DNA of 64,000 nt from Athripsodes cinereus (lineage: Eukaryota; Arthropoda; Insecta; Trichoptera; Leptoceridae), in the NCBI GenBank assembly GCA_947579605.1, contig OX388309.1, forward strand, positions 16,438,713-16,502,712, read 5' to 3'. Below are positions 32,891-43,794 of this stretch, piece after piece. A program made the translations under genes and the position numbers. Numbering within the stretch: position 1 is the first letter of the stretch; the number at the start of each line of letters is the position of its first letter. The notes beneath the pieces are model-generated. The model was not told the origin of the DNA, made no database searches, and worked only from the letters and a program-made list of their open reading frames with translations.

Positions 32891-34442
32891 AATATTTTAT
32901 GTAGGAAATCAAAATCCTTAATGAATTCCTGAGTAAGCTCACACATATTATGAAAATAATAACCAAAGAGAGTAGTTTTTCTACAAATACTGTAGATATT
33001 AATTTATATTTAGTGCTAGTTTTATTAGTAATGAAATTAGTGACTTTATGAGTCGATTATATGTTGTATCAGTATATGTTCACTTACATATTATTATTTT
33101 ATAACTTAATAATATTATAATAATAGATATTATATATTGAAAAGATTGTAGGCAATATAGGTGCCTAATAGAATAACTAATAAAATGTTTAGGTACCTTC
33201 ATTATCCCATCTTTACTTTCATTTTATTGACTTGTTGAGTTGTCACATGAGGATATATTACGGGGAAAGATTTTACGACCCTATAATTATAAATTATTGT
33301 CTTCCTAACAAACAACATTATTTAGAATCGTAACTATTACGGTACATTATTCATTCAACTATTTACTATTATTTAAACGCTTCATGAAAAAATGTGTGAC
33401 ATAGTAAAAAATGCATTCTCATCGTGTAAATGAAATCACAAACCAAGTGTTTTTATAAAAATATTTTTTATTTATTTATTTCAGAAAATATACGAAAATA
33501 ATTAACATTTCATTAGCAAATCCCTTAAAATAATTTTTCTGTATTCAAAACTTTGTCTAAATAATTATGTAAACGTATTAACCAATATAAGTACTAGATA
33601 ATATTATATTAAATAAGTTTTGTTTGAAATAGTAGTATTTTGGAAAGCCATTCTTGATAAATTAAAAGAAATAAATTTGTCTCCGTTAAGGTTAAAGTAT
33701 GTGATGCAATATTAATGTGAGCAAAATCCATTTATTATTTTCATAAAAACAGATAGCTATCTCATGACTCATTGACTGTAGGGATCCAAATAACTTTAAA
33801 CTTTTGTTTTTGGTTACCTATTACTTTTATTATAATTTATGAGAAGATTTATTGACGTAAAGTGCGTGATTTTATGAAAACCCTTATCAGTGAGTGTAGA
33901 GTTTAACAAGCCCACTCTATCATTTCACTCGGAAGAAACTATATTAAACATTTTTCACTCTCAATATGACATTTTTTTAATACCTACAGTAAATTTACTC
34001 AATGTCTGAGAGACGCAAACCTCATTTTCCAATAGATGATATATTTATGTCAGTCAATCTTTCATATTTAGCGACAAGCAGCCGGCGTGATGAGATTTCT
34101 AATACTTACATATATTTATATCAAACAATATTTTAGTAACTTCCTACTACTTTTATCAAGCATATCTACTAAGCCTCTTTACAACGTGCTTTTAAAATAA
34201 ATACAAGTCCTTCGACTTCAGAGGTCATTTCAACAACATAGATCATTATTTTGTACTCTGATGAGCATTTTTATCTTTTCATCTATTTTGTTTGTTTCAA
34301 ATACATTTTAATTTTGATTTATGTGTTTTAATTCATATTTAATTTAATTTTACTCAATTAATTAATTTGATTATTGTATGTAACACAGTCTGTTGTGTTG
34401 AAAACTGGATTTTCACTTGCTCAGAAGTGTGGATGTCAATCA

Positions 34443-34594
34443 AATTAAGTTTTTTAAACTTCTATAGATGACTCGTACACATTGAATTAGCTCAGAAAAT
34501 GGACATTAATACTAGGCAAAAAAAATATTAATGTCCATTTTCTGAGCTAATTCAATGTGTACGAGTCATCTATAGTAGTTTAAAAAACTTAATT
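34443..34594. repeat. Near-perfect 69-bp inverted repeat (hairpin)
   Basis: Arms 34443-34511 and 34526-34594 pair with 68 of 69 matches. The only mismatch is T/A in AAACT(T/A)CTATAG. The loop is 14 bases (CTAGGCAAAAAAAA-like). The sequence is non-coding and found nowhere else in the window. It could be a young fold-back MITE, a snap-back duplication, or a hairpin RNA locus. Confidence 0.9.
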
Positions 34595-35747
34595 TAATTA
34601 ATTTGCTTCTGTTATTAGTAGGTATTAATTATTGCTGCATATATATGTATGTGTTATGATTTTACAACGATTTTTTATTTGTTTTGTCCATTTTGTTTAA
34701 TAGTCTGATTTATTTAAAATAACTGCTCGCTAATTTTTTAAATATTGTTTCTGATTTGTTTAAGAACCTTATTGATTTTGAAAATTTTAGATTTAGTGTA
34801 TAGTTTTGATAAAAATTCATTTTACTTTAAAGGGTTTTTTGGGACTTAAATATATCTGCTAAATTTAGAATCTCTGTCCGCCGTTTGTCAGTTTGAACGT
34901 CTATTTCGTTTTGTATTCTGTAAAGACATTGAAGGACCCACCGTCCACCCGGATACCGCAGAAGTCTGGGGACTTCCATTTATATTTATATTCTATAATA
35001 GACTATTTGATTTTGTAAATATTATAAAAATCCTCTAAAGCATTAAAAAATCTGATTTTCGAAAACGTTTTGTGTACAAAAAGCAGTGATCAAGCTTATG
35101 AAATATCTCGAAGAAGTATTATATGTGAATTTTACGATCGTACCCTATTGAAAGAATAAGGATTTCAACAAATTACTTTTCCAAAATTTCACAGATGTTT
35201 AATATATTATATTATTTAATATCCACGACTTGTTGCGTATTAATACACTGAGATTTGAGATAACCTTGCTACCCGCTTATTCGGTTCACGTTTCTTCGAG
35301 TTCCCTTGAAGTGAATGTAGCTACGTAAAAAAAATCCCTATAGTAAAATCTGTATTCGATACAGTGTCTTAGTTTATTATACCTGAGTAAATTGTTTTGT
35401 TTGTGTCCTGACTCAATACAATGTATTTGTATAGGTACGTAGAAAGTTCTCAATTTAGTCTCACATCGATTTTTTCCCTGGGTTTGTCACTTATTTTTCC
35501 ATTGACGTCTTTGTACTATTTAATCAGTTATAAGCATTTATTTTTCTTAATAAAGTATGATTAAACTTTTTAAAATCAATGATGAGGTACTTAAATAATA
35601 ACCTACTTTTCTGATTAAAAATAAATTGCTGGTTTTTTCATTTGTCCGTTCTAAATCTGATTTTTATAGTGTAATTTAATAATATAAAAAAAAAATTCTG
35701 TTTAAAGTTTTGCATGAAGCCTTAGAAAGTAACAATATGATTATAAT

Positions 35748-35900
35748 TCTCCCTTCAACGCTTCGCTTGTAAGCTCAGTTGTGAAAACACTTTGCCTTAA
35801 AGGAATTTTTCACTTCATAATTGAGTTGCCTCGTTCCTAGCTCTCTGATATGGTTGCCATTATATTGATATATTGTTAAAAAGCTTCATCTCGGCCATTA
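35748..35900 (-). mobile_element. LINE-B 3' fragment, ancient copy
   Basis: CCCTTCAACGCTTCGCTTG, GAGTTGCCTCGTTCC, GCTCTCTGATATGGTTGCC and ATATTGTTAAAAAGC line up in order with the LINE-B 3' end, but with many substitutions and small indels. Confidence 0.55.
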
Positions 35901-36035
35901 TCAAAACAGTGCATCTGATGAAAATTATCTAGTAATTATTATTATTACTTTCGGGAACCATACGGACCAATATAATGTATTTACTATAATTTTTATGTCT
36001 TCACATCACACCACGTATGAGACTTTTAAAAACAT

Positions 36036-36168
36036 TCAATTCAGCGATAAGGCGTACCATCCATCCTGAGAGTCTCACCTTTATATATCTGGAATAGAAC
36101 AATCTATTTGTTTACTACATACCGTTGTCCCTGGCTACCCCCCTTGTGGGAAATATCGTGATAGTACT
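36036..36168 (+). mobile_element. SINE-A copy 4
   Basis: ATTCAGCGATAAGGCG, CATCCATCCTGAGAGTC, GGCTACCCCCCTTGTGGGA, ATATCGTGATAGTA. Moderately diverged, with a shortened tail. Confidence 0.7.
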
Positions 36169-36244
36169 CCAGCCAATGCCAGCGCGGAACGTTTCCTCCC
36201 TGCGACACTACTTTTTTTAGCTCCAAGACTTTATAATAAGGATA

Positions 36245-36430
36245 TCTCTTTTTTTTAAATATAGGTATATCTGGGTTTTGTTATAAACCTAAATACAGCC
36301 TTATAGACATTTCACAGTGAGCTAAAAGCTTGTGTCGTGAAAGGGGAATTTGCCGGCATTTGGAATCGAACCACAGACACAGATTCACGAGGCCGAAATT
36401 TTACCTCCAGGCTACCGACGAACTCTAAAA
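36245..36430 (-). mobile_element. SINE-B copy with A and B boxes, most complete
   Basis: On the - strand an A-box TAGCCTGGAGG (36414-36404) and a perfect B-box GGTTCGATTCC (36372-36362) are separated by 31 bases. The body follows (GCCGGCAAATTCCCC, CACGACACAAGCTTTTAGC, GGTTTATAACAAAACCC) and then an A-rich tail at 36245-36260. The arrangement defines a tRNA-derived, pol III-transcribed SINE. Related copies are at 18497, 30212 and 39030. Confidence 0.8.
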
Positions 36431-36554
36431 TACTTAATTGCCTGCAAGGAGTATGAGCTAAGATTTTTCGCGAGATATTAGATCGTATTAGGAAGGGAGG
36501 TATGTGAGAAGGGAGGTATGAGAGGTATTGCAGGCTATTTTTTATATTTTTTAC

Positions 36555-36640
36555 TATAGTATCTTCGCGCGTCGCATAATTAAAATCAAGATAAGATTAA
36601 GATCATACTTAGATTGTCTTAAAGTGTCTAATCCTTCAGA
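36555..36640. repeat. Single arm of the 9072-type MITE
   Basis: CTTCGCGCGTCGCATAATTA, ATCAAGATAAGATTAAGATC and GATTGTCTTAAAGTG align with the right arm of the MITE at 9072-9282 with scattered substitutions. The opposite arm is absent. Confidence 0.55.
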
Positions 36641-36659
36641 ATCCTTTACAATAATAAGT

Positions 36660-36770
36660 CGGGAAGCCGGCGGACTAACTGCATATTAGTTATAGACATG
36701 CAAATTGTCCTCAATAAAAAAAATAAGACAACCAGGATGGATGGGTATGCTAGTTAATCACTGAATTTTA
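36660..36770 (-). mobile_element. SINE-A copy 5, diverged
   Basis: Inverted: GGAAGCCGGCGGACTAACTGC, ATGCAAATTGTCCTCA, CAACCAGGATGGATGGGTA, CACTGAATTTTA. The tail side is truncated. Confidence 0.6.
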
Positions 36771-37349
36771 GAAGTTAATAGTCGTAAGTTTTTACAGACA
36801 CTTTTCTATTAACAGGATACCCGAAAATTTACGGAAATGATTCCACAATATGCTCGCAGCACATAATTATTGTTGTTTTAAGCTCATCATCAAACTATGT
36901 TAATAAATATAGATTTTTACCTATTTTTATTCAACAGCTTTATACTTTTTACAAGTACGTTAGTATAAAATATAACATAATTTTCTCCTTCCGCGGATTG
37001 CTGTAGTCATATAAGTTATTTACGGTGATGAATGAGTAAGCAACAAAAAATAAATATTTTTATACCGGCTATAAAATTCTCACCTAACTACATTGTTTAT
37101 TATTGAAGTACTTACCTACATGCCGATGTAACAATTATGTACATTATTTTTTTCTTTTTATGGACTTTCTTTCTAATATGTAGACAGATTATATTCAGTG
37201 GAAAAAATATATGTAAGTTGTAAATTTATTATTGTCTTTTCGTAAAATAATCTCACATCAGTGAATTGTAAAACTTATTTATAAAAATATTTTTTAGAAT
37301 AATAGAAATCTGGATTTTGAAATTCAGATTCCACTATCTGTATTTATAT

Positions 37350-37392
37350 ATACCATCACGGTATCTCCAACAAGTAAGGTAGATAGTTGAGC
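37350..37392 (-). mobile_element. SINE-A 3' terminus fragment
   Basis: Only ATACCATCACGGTATCTCC, AACAAGTAAGGTAG remains of the 3' end, so the assignment is tentative. Confidence 0.35.
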
Positions 37393-38914
37393 AAGTTTCA
37401 ATAACTTTTAAATTATTTAATCATTATCTAAATGTTAAAGGAAAGCCCTCCCTAAAAAATATTAGAATATACCTACTATTGATATTATTGATGTAGATTA
37501 GGTATATTATTCAAATATTACCAAACCGTAAACTATTTAGATAATAGAAACGTCATCTTCATATGTAGGCATATAAATAATCCTATTTTAGTAAAAATAT
37601 GCGTTTCATTCTACCTGCATAGGTGTAATATTATTCGAATTTGGATGCATTGTTTGATCATATTTTCATTTCAGGAAATTTACGTCACGGTTTGAACCTA
37701 TCACAAATTTATTCCAGCTTCACTAAACATAGTTTTAAGAACATTAGTGAATTGATTCCAAAGCCAGGTTATTTTTTTCTTTTATAAATGGCTAGATAAG
37801 AAAATGGAAAAAGCGTTTTTAGATAGGTCACGTAGACTACTGATTTTACATTGTAAAAAGGTAGGTAAGGTAGGTATTATTATGTTCTTTGATACAAATA
37901 ACAATATCATTAAGTACACTCTACTCGGTTCGTTGATTTGAATCATAAATCCAAATTTACGATCAGACAACTTTGTTTTCTTTCATTACTACAGGAAAGT
38001 TATCTTTTTTGTGAATAAAAGTAGTCACTAAAATATACGAAAATAAATACATCATAATTAGTTCCGTAGTGTGCTTATTATGTCTTGAGTTATTTATTTG
38101 AGAATTTAAGAAAAAAAATCTTGTTATCATAATTTTTTCTTCATAATACAAGTACAGTTTATTCTTTTCTGTATTCGAACATTGGATACCTACGACTTTA
38201 GTTTATATAAAATAAAAACTAAAAGACACTATTTTCGTACAAATTGACGCTGTGGCTAGAGCAAGAGCTTGTAAGCCAAATGACGATTTGAGTTATGGCT
38301 GTTTAAAGCTTTCAATTGTATCTTTATCAATATTATTTACATTAGATATATGACCGGTAAAATTAACTCTAATAAATTTTTGGACTAGCTCGATCTGTGT
38401 GAACTGTCTATGCATATTATGTTATATAATTTTATTTAAAAACAAACTTTAAAATTAATATTAGCGCAATAAATCAAGCTATCTTAATGAAAATTTACAT
38501 GGGCATAGGCAAAACTCAGGAGAACTCATTTATGCATTCTTAAAAAAAAAGGGTTTGTTGGTTTATGAACCCTTTTTCCAGCTGCTACCTTAATTTTTCC
38601 AGATCAGCTTTGTATTAAATAATTCAGTCAATTCTTCATTTCATATTTATATTTCTGGTAACAGTACACCACTGCTTTTAGTACCACAATAAATATTCTA
38701 TTGTTATGATAAAATGTCAGATGAAGTTGTTTGTAAAGGGTTTATTTATTTATTATTTAGGTATTAATGGACTTAAATGTGTATTATTTTTTTCTAGAAT
38801 TTTTCTACAACTCTTTCACGCATTTAAGTAACAATAAGCGAGATATTTATAATTATATTAACATATAAAATAAATACAAACAATAATATACTTATTATAT
38901 TCAATGTAAAAGCA

Positions 38915-39018
38915 ACCTAACATTAGACCTAAAAGAAAAAAATCACTTCAGACTCTAACCTAACCTAACCTAACCTAACCTAACATTAGACCTAAAAGAA
39001 AAAAATCACTTCAGACTC
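38915..39018. repeat. 42-bp direct repeats around a telomere-type (AACCT)5 tract
   Basis: A ~42-base word starting CCTAACATTAGACCTAAAAG and ending CACTTCAGACTCT occurs at about 38916-38956 and 38978-39018. Between them are five AACCT units (38957-38981), the complement of the insect telomere repeat TTAGG. It may be a slipped or repaired tandem duplication rather than a telomere relic. Confidence 0.85.
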
Positions 39019-39029
39019 TCCAGTAAGAA

Positions 39030-39155
39030 TTATTTAAAAAAAAAGATATATCTAGGTTTTGTTATAAACCCACATACAACCTTATACACCTTTCACAGTA
39101 AGCTACTAAAAGCCCGTGTCGTGAAAGGGGAGTTTGCCGGCACCTGGTATCGAAT
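39030..39155 (-). mobile_element. SINE-B copy, head truncated
   Basis: Inverted: AAAAAAAAGATATATCTAGG, GTTTTGTTATAAACCC, CACCTTTCACAGTAAGCT, CCCGTGTCGTGAAAGGGG, GCCGGCACCTGGTATCGAAT. It stops inside the B box. Confidence 0.7.
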
Positions 39156-40304
39156 TAAATCACAAATATTTGTCTTAACGGAAAATCTACGAGGAATTAA
39201 CATATTCTCATTTCTAGGCAATGGTAGGCAAATTAATTCCTAATCTTAATTGATATCTCTTTTCGTTTCACAATTTTTAATATTCATTAAACAACAAAGA
39301 AGAGAACATTCATTTGCATATACCTGTAAATCAATAATTTCATTTCTTAATAACAACATCACACACTCAAACACAACTTAGGACCTAGTCAATTTTTTAG
39401 TTCAATCAATGCTGCACATCAACAATTTTTTTTAGAATTTCCTTTGTGTTAATAATTTTCGAAATGTTGCTATATACCGAGGGTATATAAAATAAATATT
39501 TCGATAAAAAATTATTTAATCTTGCACGAAATATTATTAATCTATATTAAATATAAACTATATATAATATGATTGTAAATTATTTCACGATACTCAGACG
39601 TTTTAATACAAAAACGTGCTGAACGCGATAAGTCGATTCATTGCCATAAATGTGTTAGCTGTATGCTGTTTTTGGATCAAAGTTTAGTGTATATCTCAAG
39701 TAGTAATAATAGTAAAATAATTTTGATATGAAAGTTGATATAAATAACATTGTTATTAATTTTTCGGTTTGGTCGTGTGGAATAAGTACATATACCTAGT
39801 TATATTATCAATGTAACATTTTACGCTCATTCATATACGTACAGTCTCTCATACTCCCTCATCAGTAAATACTAGGTAGGTACCCTGATTCGGTGAAGTG
39901 ATGATAAAATATTTTATGGTGATTCTCTCTGGAGGATTCAATTGATCTCAGCTCCCTCTGTATACAACTTTGATAGCGGAACATGACTCTCTACTCACTT
40001 GTTTTATGTCAATTGATTGTCTTATTTATTTGATATCGTACCTATTGTTTGAGAGGATAAATATCGCGTGAGTAGCTAGTTAACAACTACATTTGCCTAC
40101 TTAAATACATTCACAGTTTCTACTTTAACAGACTATACAACACCTTCTAAAGAGACATTGCCTCTAGTCTCCACATTTTATTTACTATTTAATCATTTTC
40201 AATATTAAATTATCCTTATTCACATCGACCTATATGGCAGGCATAGACTAGTAACGCAGAACTAATTTTCTCAGAAAACATGTACCAATATTAATAATAA
40301 TATT

Positions 40305-40450
40305 ATTTATTATTATTTATTTTATCCTTTATCCAAAATCAACAAATCAGTTTACATACGAAAAAATGTAATGATATGCAGTAGCGAGATTATCACTATT
40401 ATATTGATTTCCTCCATCTAACCACGATGGTGTTTCAATCCATAAAATTA
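40305..40450 (-). mobile_element. LINE/SINE 3' tail, family C2
   Basis: Shares GAAAAAATGTAATGATATGC and AGT(A/G)GCGAGATTATCACTAT with 63806-63930. On the - strand both run into an AATAAATAATAA-type tail. The parent element is not identified. Confidence 0.5.
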
Positions 40451-40754
40451 ATATGCCAATAGTCCCTGTCCTACTTATACTCTTCTACTGCAGATCTTTT
40501 ATATCTGGCAAAACCATTAAAGGATTCCTACAATTAAAAAAGCAATAAATGTCCTTCAAGCATTGTCATCATCATCGTATTTGAGTCGCAAAATATGTTT
40601 GGTGGCATTACTAATATTTGCCTTTGCTTTGAATTTCTAGTCTATACAAAATAGGTAAATGTCTGTACATTTCTTTTGATGAGAACAATTAAAACATAAC
40701 TATTTATTCCGTGGAGCACCTCACGAAAAATTGGTCTCCCTCTCTTTTCCGTAG

Positions 40755-40878
40755 GTTTTCGAGTGTCCTGTAAAAGGCAGAGGGTTCGAAATAAATAAAT
40801 ACATTTTTCACATTAAATTCAGCGATAACGTTTGCCATTCATCTTGAATGTCTTAATTTTATGTTGACACGGAGAATA
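40755..40878 (+). mobile_element. SINE-A copy 7, 5' half
   Basis: Reaches further 5' than most copies: TTTTCGAGTGTCCTGTAAAA, GGCAGAGGGTTCGAAATAAA (a weak B-box-like GGTTCGAA), ATTCAGCGATAACGTTTGCC, CATTCATCTTGAATGTC, TTGACACGGAGAAT. The 3' half is missing. Confidence 0.65.
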
Positions 40879-41054
40879 TATAACAAAGATTATAATTATA
40901 TATTTGTACGTAAAAAAATGTATGATATATTTATATTTTTCTACTAATAGTTTAACGATAAATATAAAATAAAATGAAATATTTTGAATAAGAAATCACA
41001 TTTTGTACCTGTAAGTTTGTTGCTCAAAAAATAATTGTTTTTTTTTTATTTCAG

Positions 41055-41338
41055 ATATGCTGCAAGAAATCAAAGCAGTATTGCGGATATACGATTATCT
41101 CAAAAAAATCAATCCAAAAACCATGTAGATTGTATAAAAACGTTATATAAATTTTGATATAAAAATAAACTGACAAAAACATGTTCCTGTTTGTTACAAA
41201 ACTGAGCTGTTATTTTAAAATCAGATTCCGAAGCCAAAACGTAAATTCTCAGTGGAAAGTAACATAAAGTAATGGTTTTCAATAAAGTAACTCGTTAAAC
41301 TAAGGAAAAAGTGACAATAGTATCCCTCGATTTAACAT
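41055..41338 (+). promoter_or_regulatory. Receptor mRNA leader with three upstream ORFs
   Basis: A strong acceptor (T-run, then TTATTTCAG, ending 41054) opens this exon. Before the receptor ATG at 41339 there are three complete short ORFs: 41057-41128 (23 aa, starts MLQEIKAVLRIYDY), 41181-41267 (28 aa, starts MFLFVTKLSCYFK) and 41272-41298 (8 aa). None overlaps the main start. The receptor ATG has C at -3, a weak context. Known biology of uORFs suggests the leader would depress or condition translation. Whether this exon is used as drawn is inferred from the acceptor. Confidence 0.55.
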
Positions 41339-41900
41339 ATGATATCGACAATAGCCTCGGTTATTGGTCCAATAACTTCTACACAGACACAATTTTCTCT
41401 CACGTACTCAACTCACAAGCCATTTTTCCATAATTATTCAAGCAATGTCAGCCCTCTAAACGAATTCAACTTAGCCGATGATAATGATGACGAATTCTTC
41501 TATAAAAGTTCTCAATCTAATGCCAGTACATTCCAAGATGATTTATACAATACTTCATTATACGAGGACCAATCGATGGCCAATTTTACCAAATCGATAG
41601 GATTTGACAGTGTTCATAATTTCACTAATATATCATCGTTTTCCGATGTAGATCCTCAAATCCCGGCTTACATTAGAACTACCTCCATGGTATTTTGTAT
41701 CATAATAATGTGTCTCGGTGTTGTTGGCAATGTGATGGTCCCCATAGTGATAATGAAGACTAAGGATATGAGGAACTCTACCAACATATTCCTGATGAAC
41801 CTGAGCATCGCAGATCTGATGGTACTGCTGGTGTGCACCCCAACTGTTCTCGTGGAAGTCAACACCAAACCTGAGACATGGGTCCTAGGGAAGGAGATGT
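41339..41900 (+). CDS. Ecdysis-triggering-hormone receptor-like GPCR, first coding exon
   Basis: A class A (rhodopsin-like) neuropeptide receptor; family members respond at the cell surface to ecdysis-triggering hormones and start the moulting behavioural sequence through Gq/calcium. Residues 1-112 form a long extracellular N-terminus with seven N-glycosylation sequons (Asn 32, 36, 61, 71, 82, 94, 97). TM1 is about 114-138 with the conserved GN at 130-131. ICL1 is KTKDMRNSTN, and TM2 (150-172) carries LSIAD with Asp159 (2.50). ECL1 has Trp181, and the exon ends in GKEM plus the first base of codon 188, expected to be the TM3 disulfide cysteine. Donor T|GTAAGT starts at 41901, phase 1. IPAYIRTTSM through ETWVLG matches the recalled insect ETHR signature closely. 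The ectodomain is long and variable; Met80 is a possible alternative start. The remaining exons are not in the window. Confidence 0.85.
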
Positions 41901-42900
41901 GTAAGTTCGATAATACATTTAAATTTCATTGAATCCTCTCGATGAATGTTATATGTTATCAATAATAAATCGACCAAATATCAATAAATGTAACATAACT
42001 TTATGTCTGGAGTCGTTTTATGATCACTTATATGTTCATTTGCTGTGATAACTTCCTAAACTCAACAATAAAAACTATTTTTATTTCAATATTTCGTAGT
42101 ATTAATCTTCAAAATCATTTCAATTACATATATTAAAAATATATCTTTACTTTAGTCACGATTGGAAAACTAATTGAGGGAAGATTTATAAATAATAAAT
42201 TTCATAAAGTCTCATTGTCCATGTGTTATTAAGCACATAAACATTATTATCCAGAGAGTGATCATCACACAATATGGAAGACGTTAATATTTTATGATCA
42301 GCTAGCAATCGATCTTAAGTGGTTTTCATTTGATGCTGCACCATATGTTTGGTATTTGGCTTAGCTGAATGAACGTAAAATAATAAGTGTTACTACCTAA
42401 TAATATATCGGGAGTCAATGAAGGTAGTTTTTATATTTCGATAAATAAATTAATCACCAAAAGATCGTAAAATATTTTTCAGACATTTGATCAAATGCAA
42501 CCGTACTTTATAACTGAACGAAAGAAAAGCAGTACAAGTATAACTTACTAAGTATGAGTTTTTACGCTATTTTATTTTATTTAAAAAGTATTTTAAAGTT
42601 ATTAAGATGCTGTCACTGTTTTTTGAACATTTAATAGAAAAGTACCATTGAGGAATATATCTTTGAATATAAAATGTGTAAGTAATGTCAAACTCTTACT
42701 AAGTATCTTCAACTGCTTTCTGATGATACGACGCCTAGAATTTATACCTAATATTTTGTTGCTGTTGATTTCATTCAACCCTAAAATTATTAGAATATTA
42801 ATTGTCTGTTTCAATTTCACATTAAAATCCTTTCGAGATTATGAAACAGAACAAAACCGAAAAACAAAAAGAGTATGGTAGACGTATATATATATATATT
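41901..42900 (+). other. Start of the receptor's next intron
   Basis: Begins with GTAAGTTCG. The reading frame runs 11 more codons into the intron before a stop, as expected for intron read-through. Nothing else is recognised up to the SINE at 42901. No exon continuing the receptor (TM3 onward) was identified anywhere between here and 64000. Confidence 0.6.
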
Positions 42901-43050
42901 ACTTTTCAAATTCACCGATGAGGGTTGCCACCCATCCTGAATGTCGTATTTTTTGTTAGAACAATGAGGACAGTTTGCATGTTTATTACATGCAGCTAGT
43001 CTGCTGGCTACCCCACTTGTAGGATATGCCGTAATGGAATAGTAGTAGCA
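42901..43050 (+). mobile_element. SINE-A copy 8
   Basis: TTCACCGATGAGGGTTGCC, ACCCATCCTGAATGTCG, GAGGACAGTTTGCATG, TACCCCACTTGTAGGATATG, CCGTAATGGAATAGTAGTAG. Near-consensus, with a short (TAG)n tail. It follows a (TA)n run. Confidence 0.8.
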
Positions 43051-43512
43051 GTTCAATAGTTCGTACTGAAGTCCACCCACGACTTATCTATTTGTAGATA
43101 ATATTATTGTAGAAAAGTATTTTTGTTTAGTCGGGTAACTACAAACAAATTTACATAATTGATTGTTGTAATTATGATCGATTCTCTGATCTCGTCTGTT
43201 AATTAAAACGTTTTGAATAAAATAATAAATATTAATTTAAGAGATGAATCAATTTAACGTTCGTGTTGAAAAAATAATATATAAGGTTTACATCTTTCAA
43301 GCGAATAAACTCAACAATCAATATTATAACTTGTGTTTGCCGTACAATAGGTACCTACGCTCTATATTTTCTTATTGTAATTATTGATAATCATAAGCTT
43401 ACACATAATCGAACATTTCCTTATGAAGATTGTAGCTAACATTATTTAATTACAAAGTACTATATAAAAAAATACATGAATTTAAAATAAGCTATCGCAA
43501 TTTCAGTGTACT

Positions 43513-43592
43513 ACGTAACAAATGAACATAAATTCAAGCAATTTTTTTTCAAATGTCTAGAAATTGTTACATAGTTAGTGACTCTAAAATAA
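43513..43592. repeat. Single arm of the 23674-type fold-back repeat
   Basis: GTAACAAATGAACATAAATT, CAAGCAATTTTTTTTC, GTCTAGAAATTGTTA, GACTCTAAAATAATTG correspond, inverted, to 23640-23715. Confidence 0.5.
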
Positions 43593-43794
43593 TTGAGTCT
43601 TTATTTATTAATCATAGTGTTGATGTTGTCCAAAATGGTTTATCGTAAAAATATTTTATGTATTTTATATTCTTAATCAACTATACATACTTATCGCTGC
43701 AAATGTTCTATTTTCTCGAAAAGATAAAGTATTTTGCACAAACATTATTATACACTGAAGTTCAATTTTTTTGTTTTAAAAATAAAGAATATTA

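Larger units (their letters stand above)
16909..41054 (+). other. Probable long intron (if the first-exon proposal holds)
   Basis: About 24 kb without any supportable host exon. It is populated by MITEs, SINEs, fold-back repeats and LINE 3' ends listed separately. Quiet stretches of more than 300 bases with nothing recognisable include 16909-17378, 17547-18120, 18651-20921, 23072-23660, 23983-26090, 26220-27090, 27310-30210, 30360-32450, 32901-34440, 34600-35740, 37400-38900 and 39160-40290. Confidence 0.35.

Noticed and set aside
38232..38310. Possible tRNA or SINE head (TGGCTAGAGCA, GATTTGAGTT)
   Set aside because: Only the A-box word fits; the B-box is too diverged and there is no SINE body.
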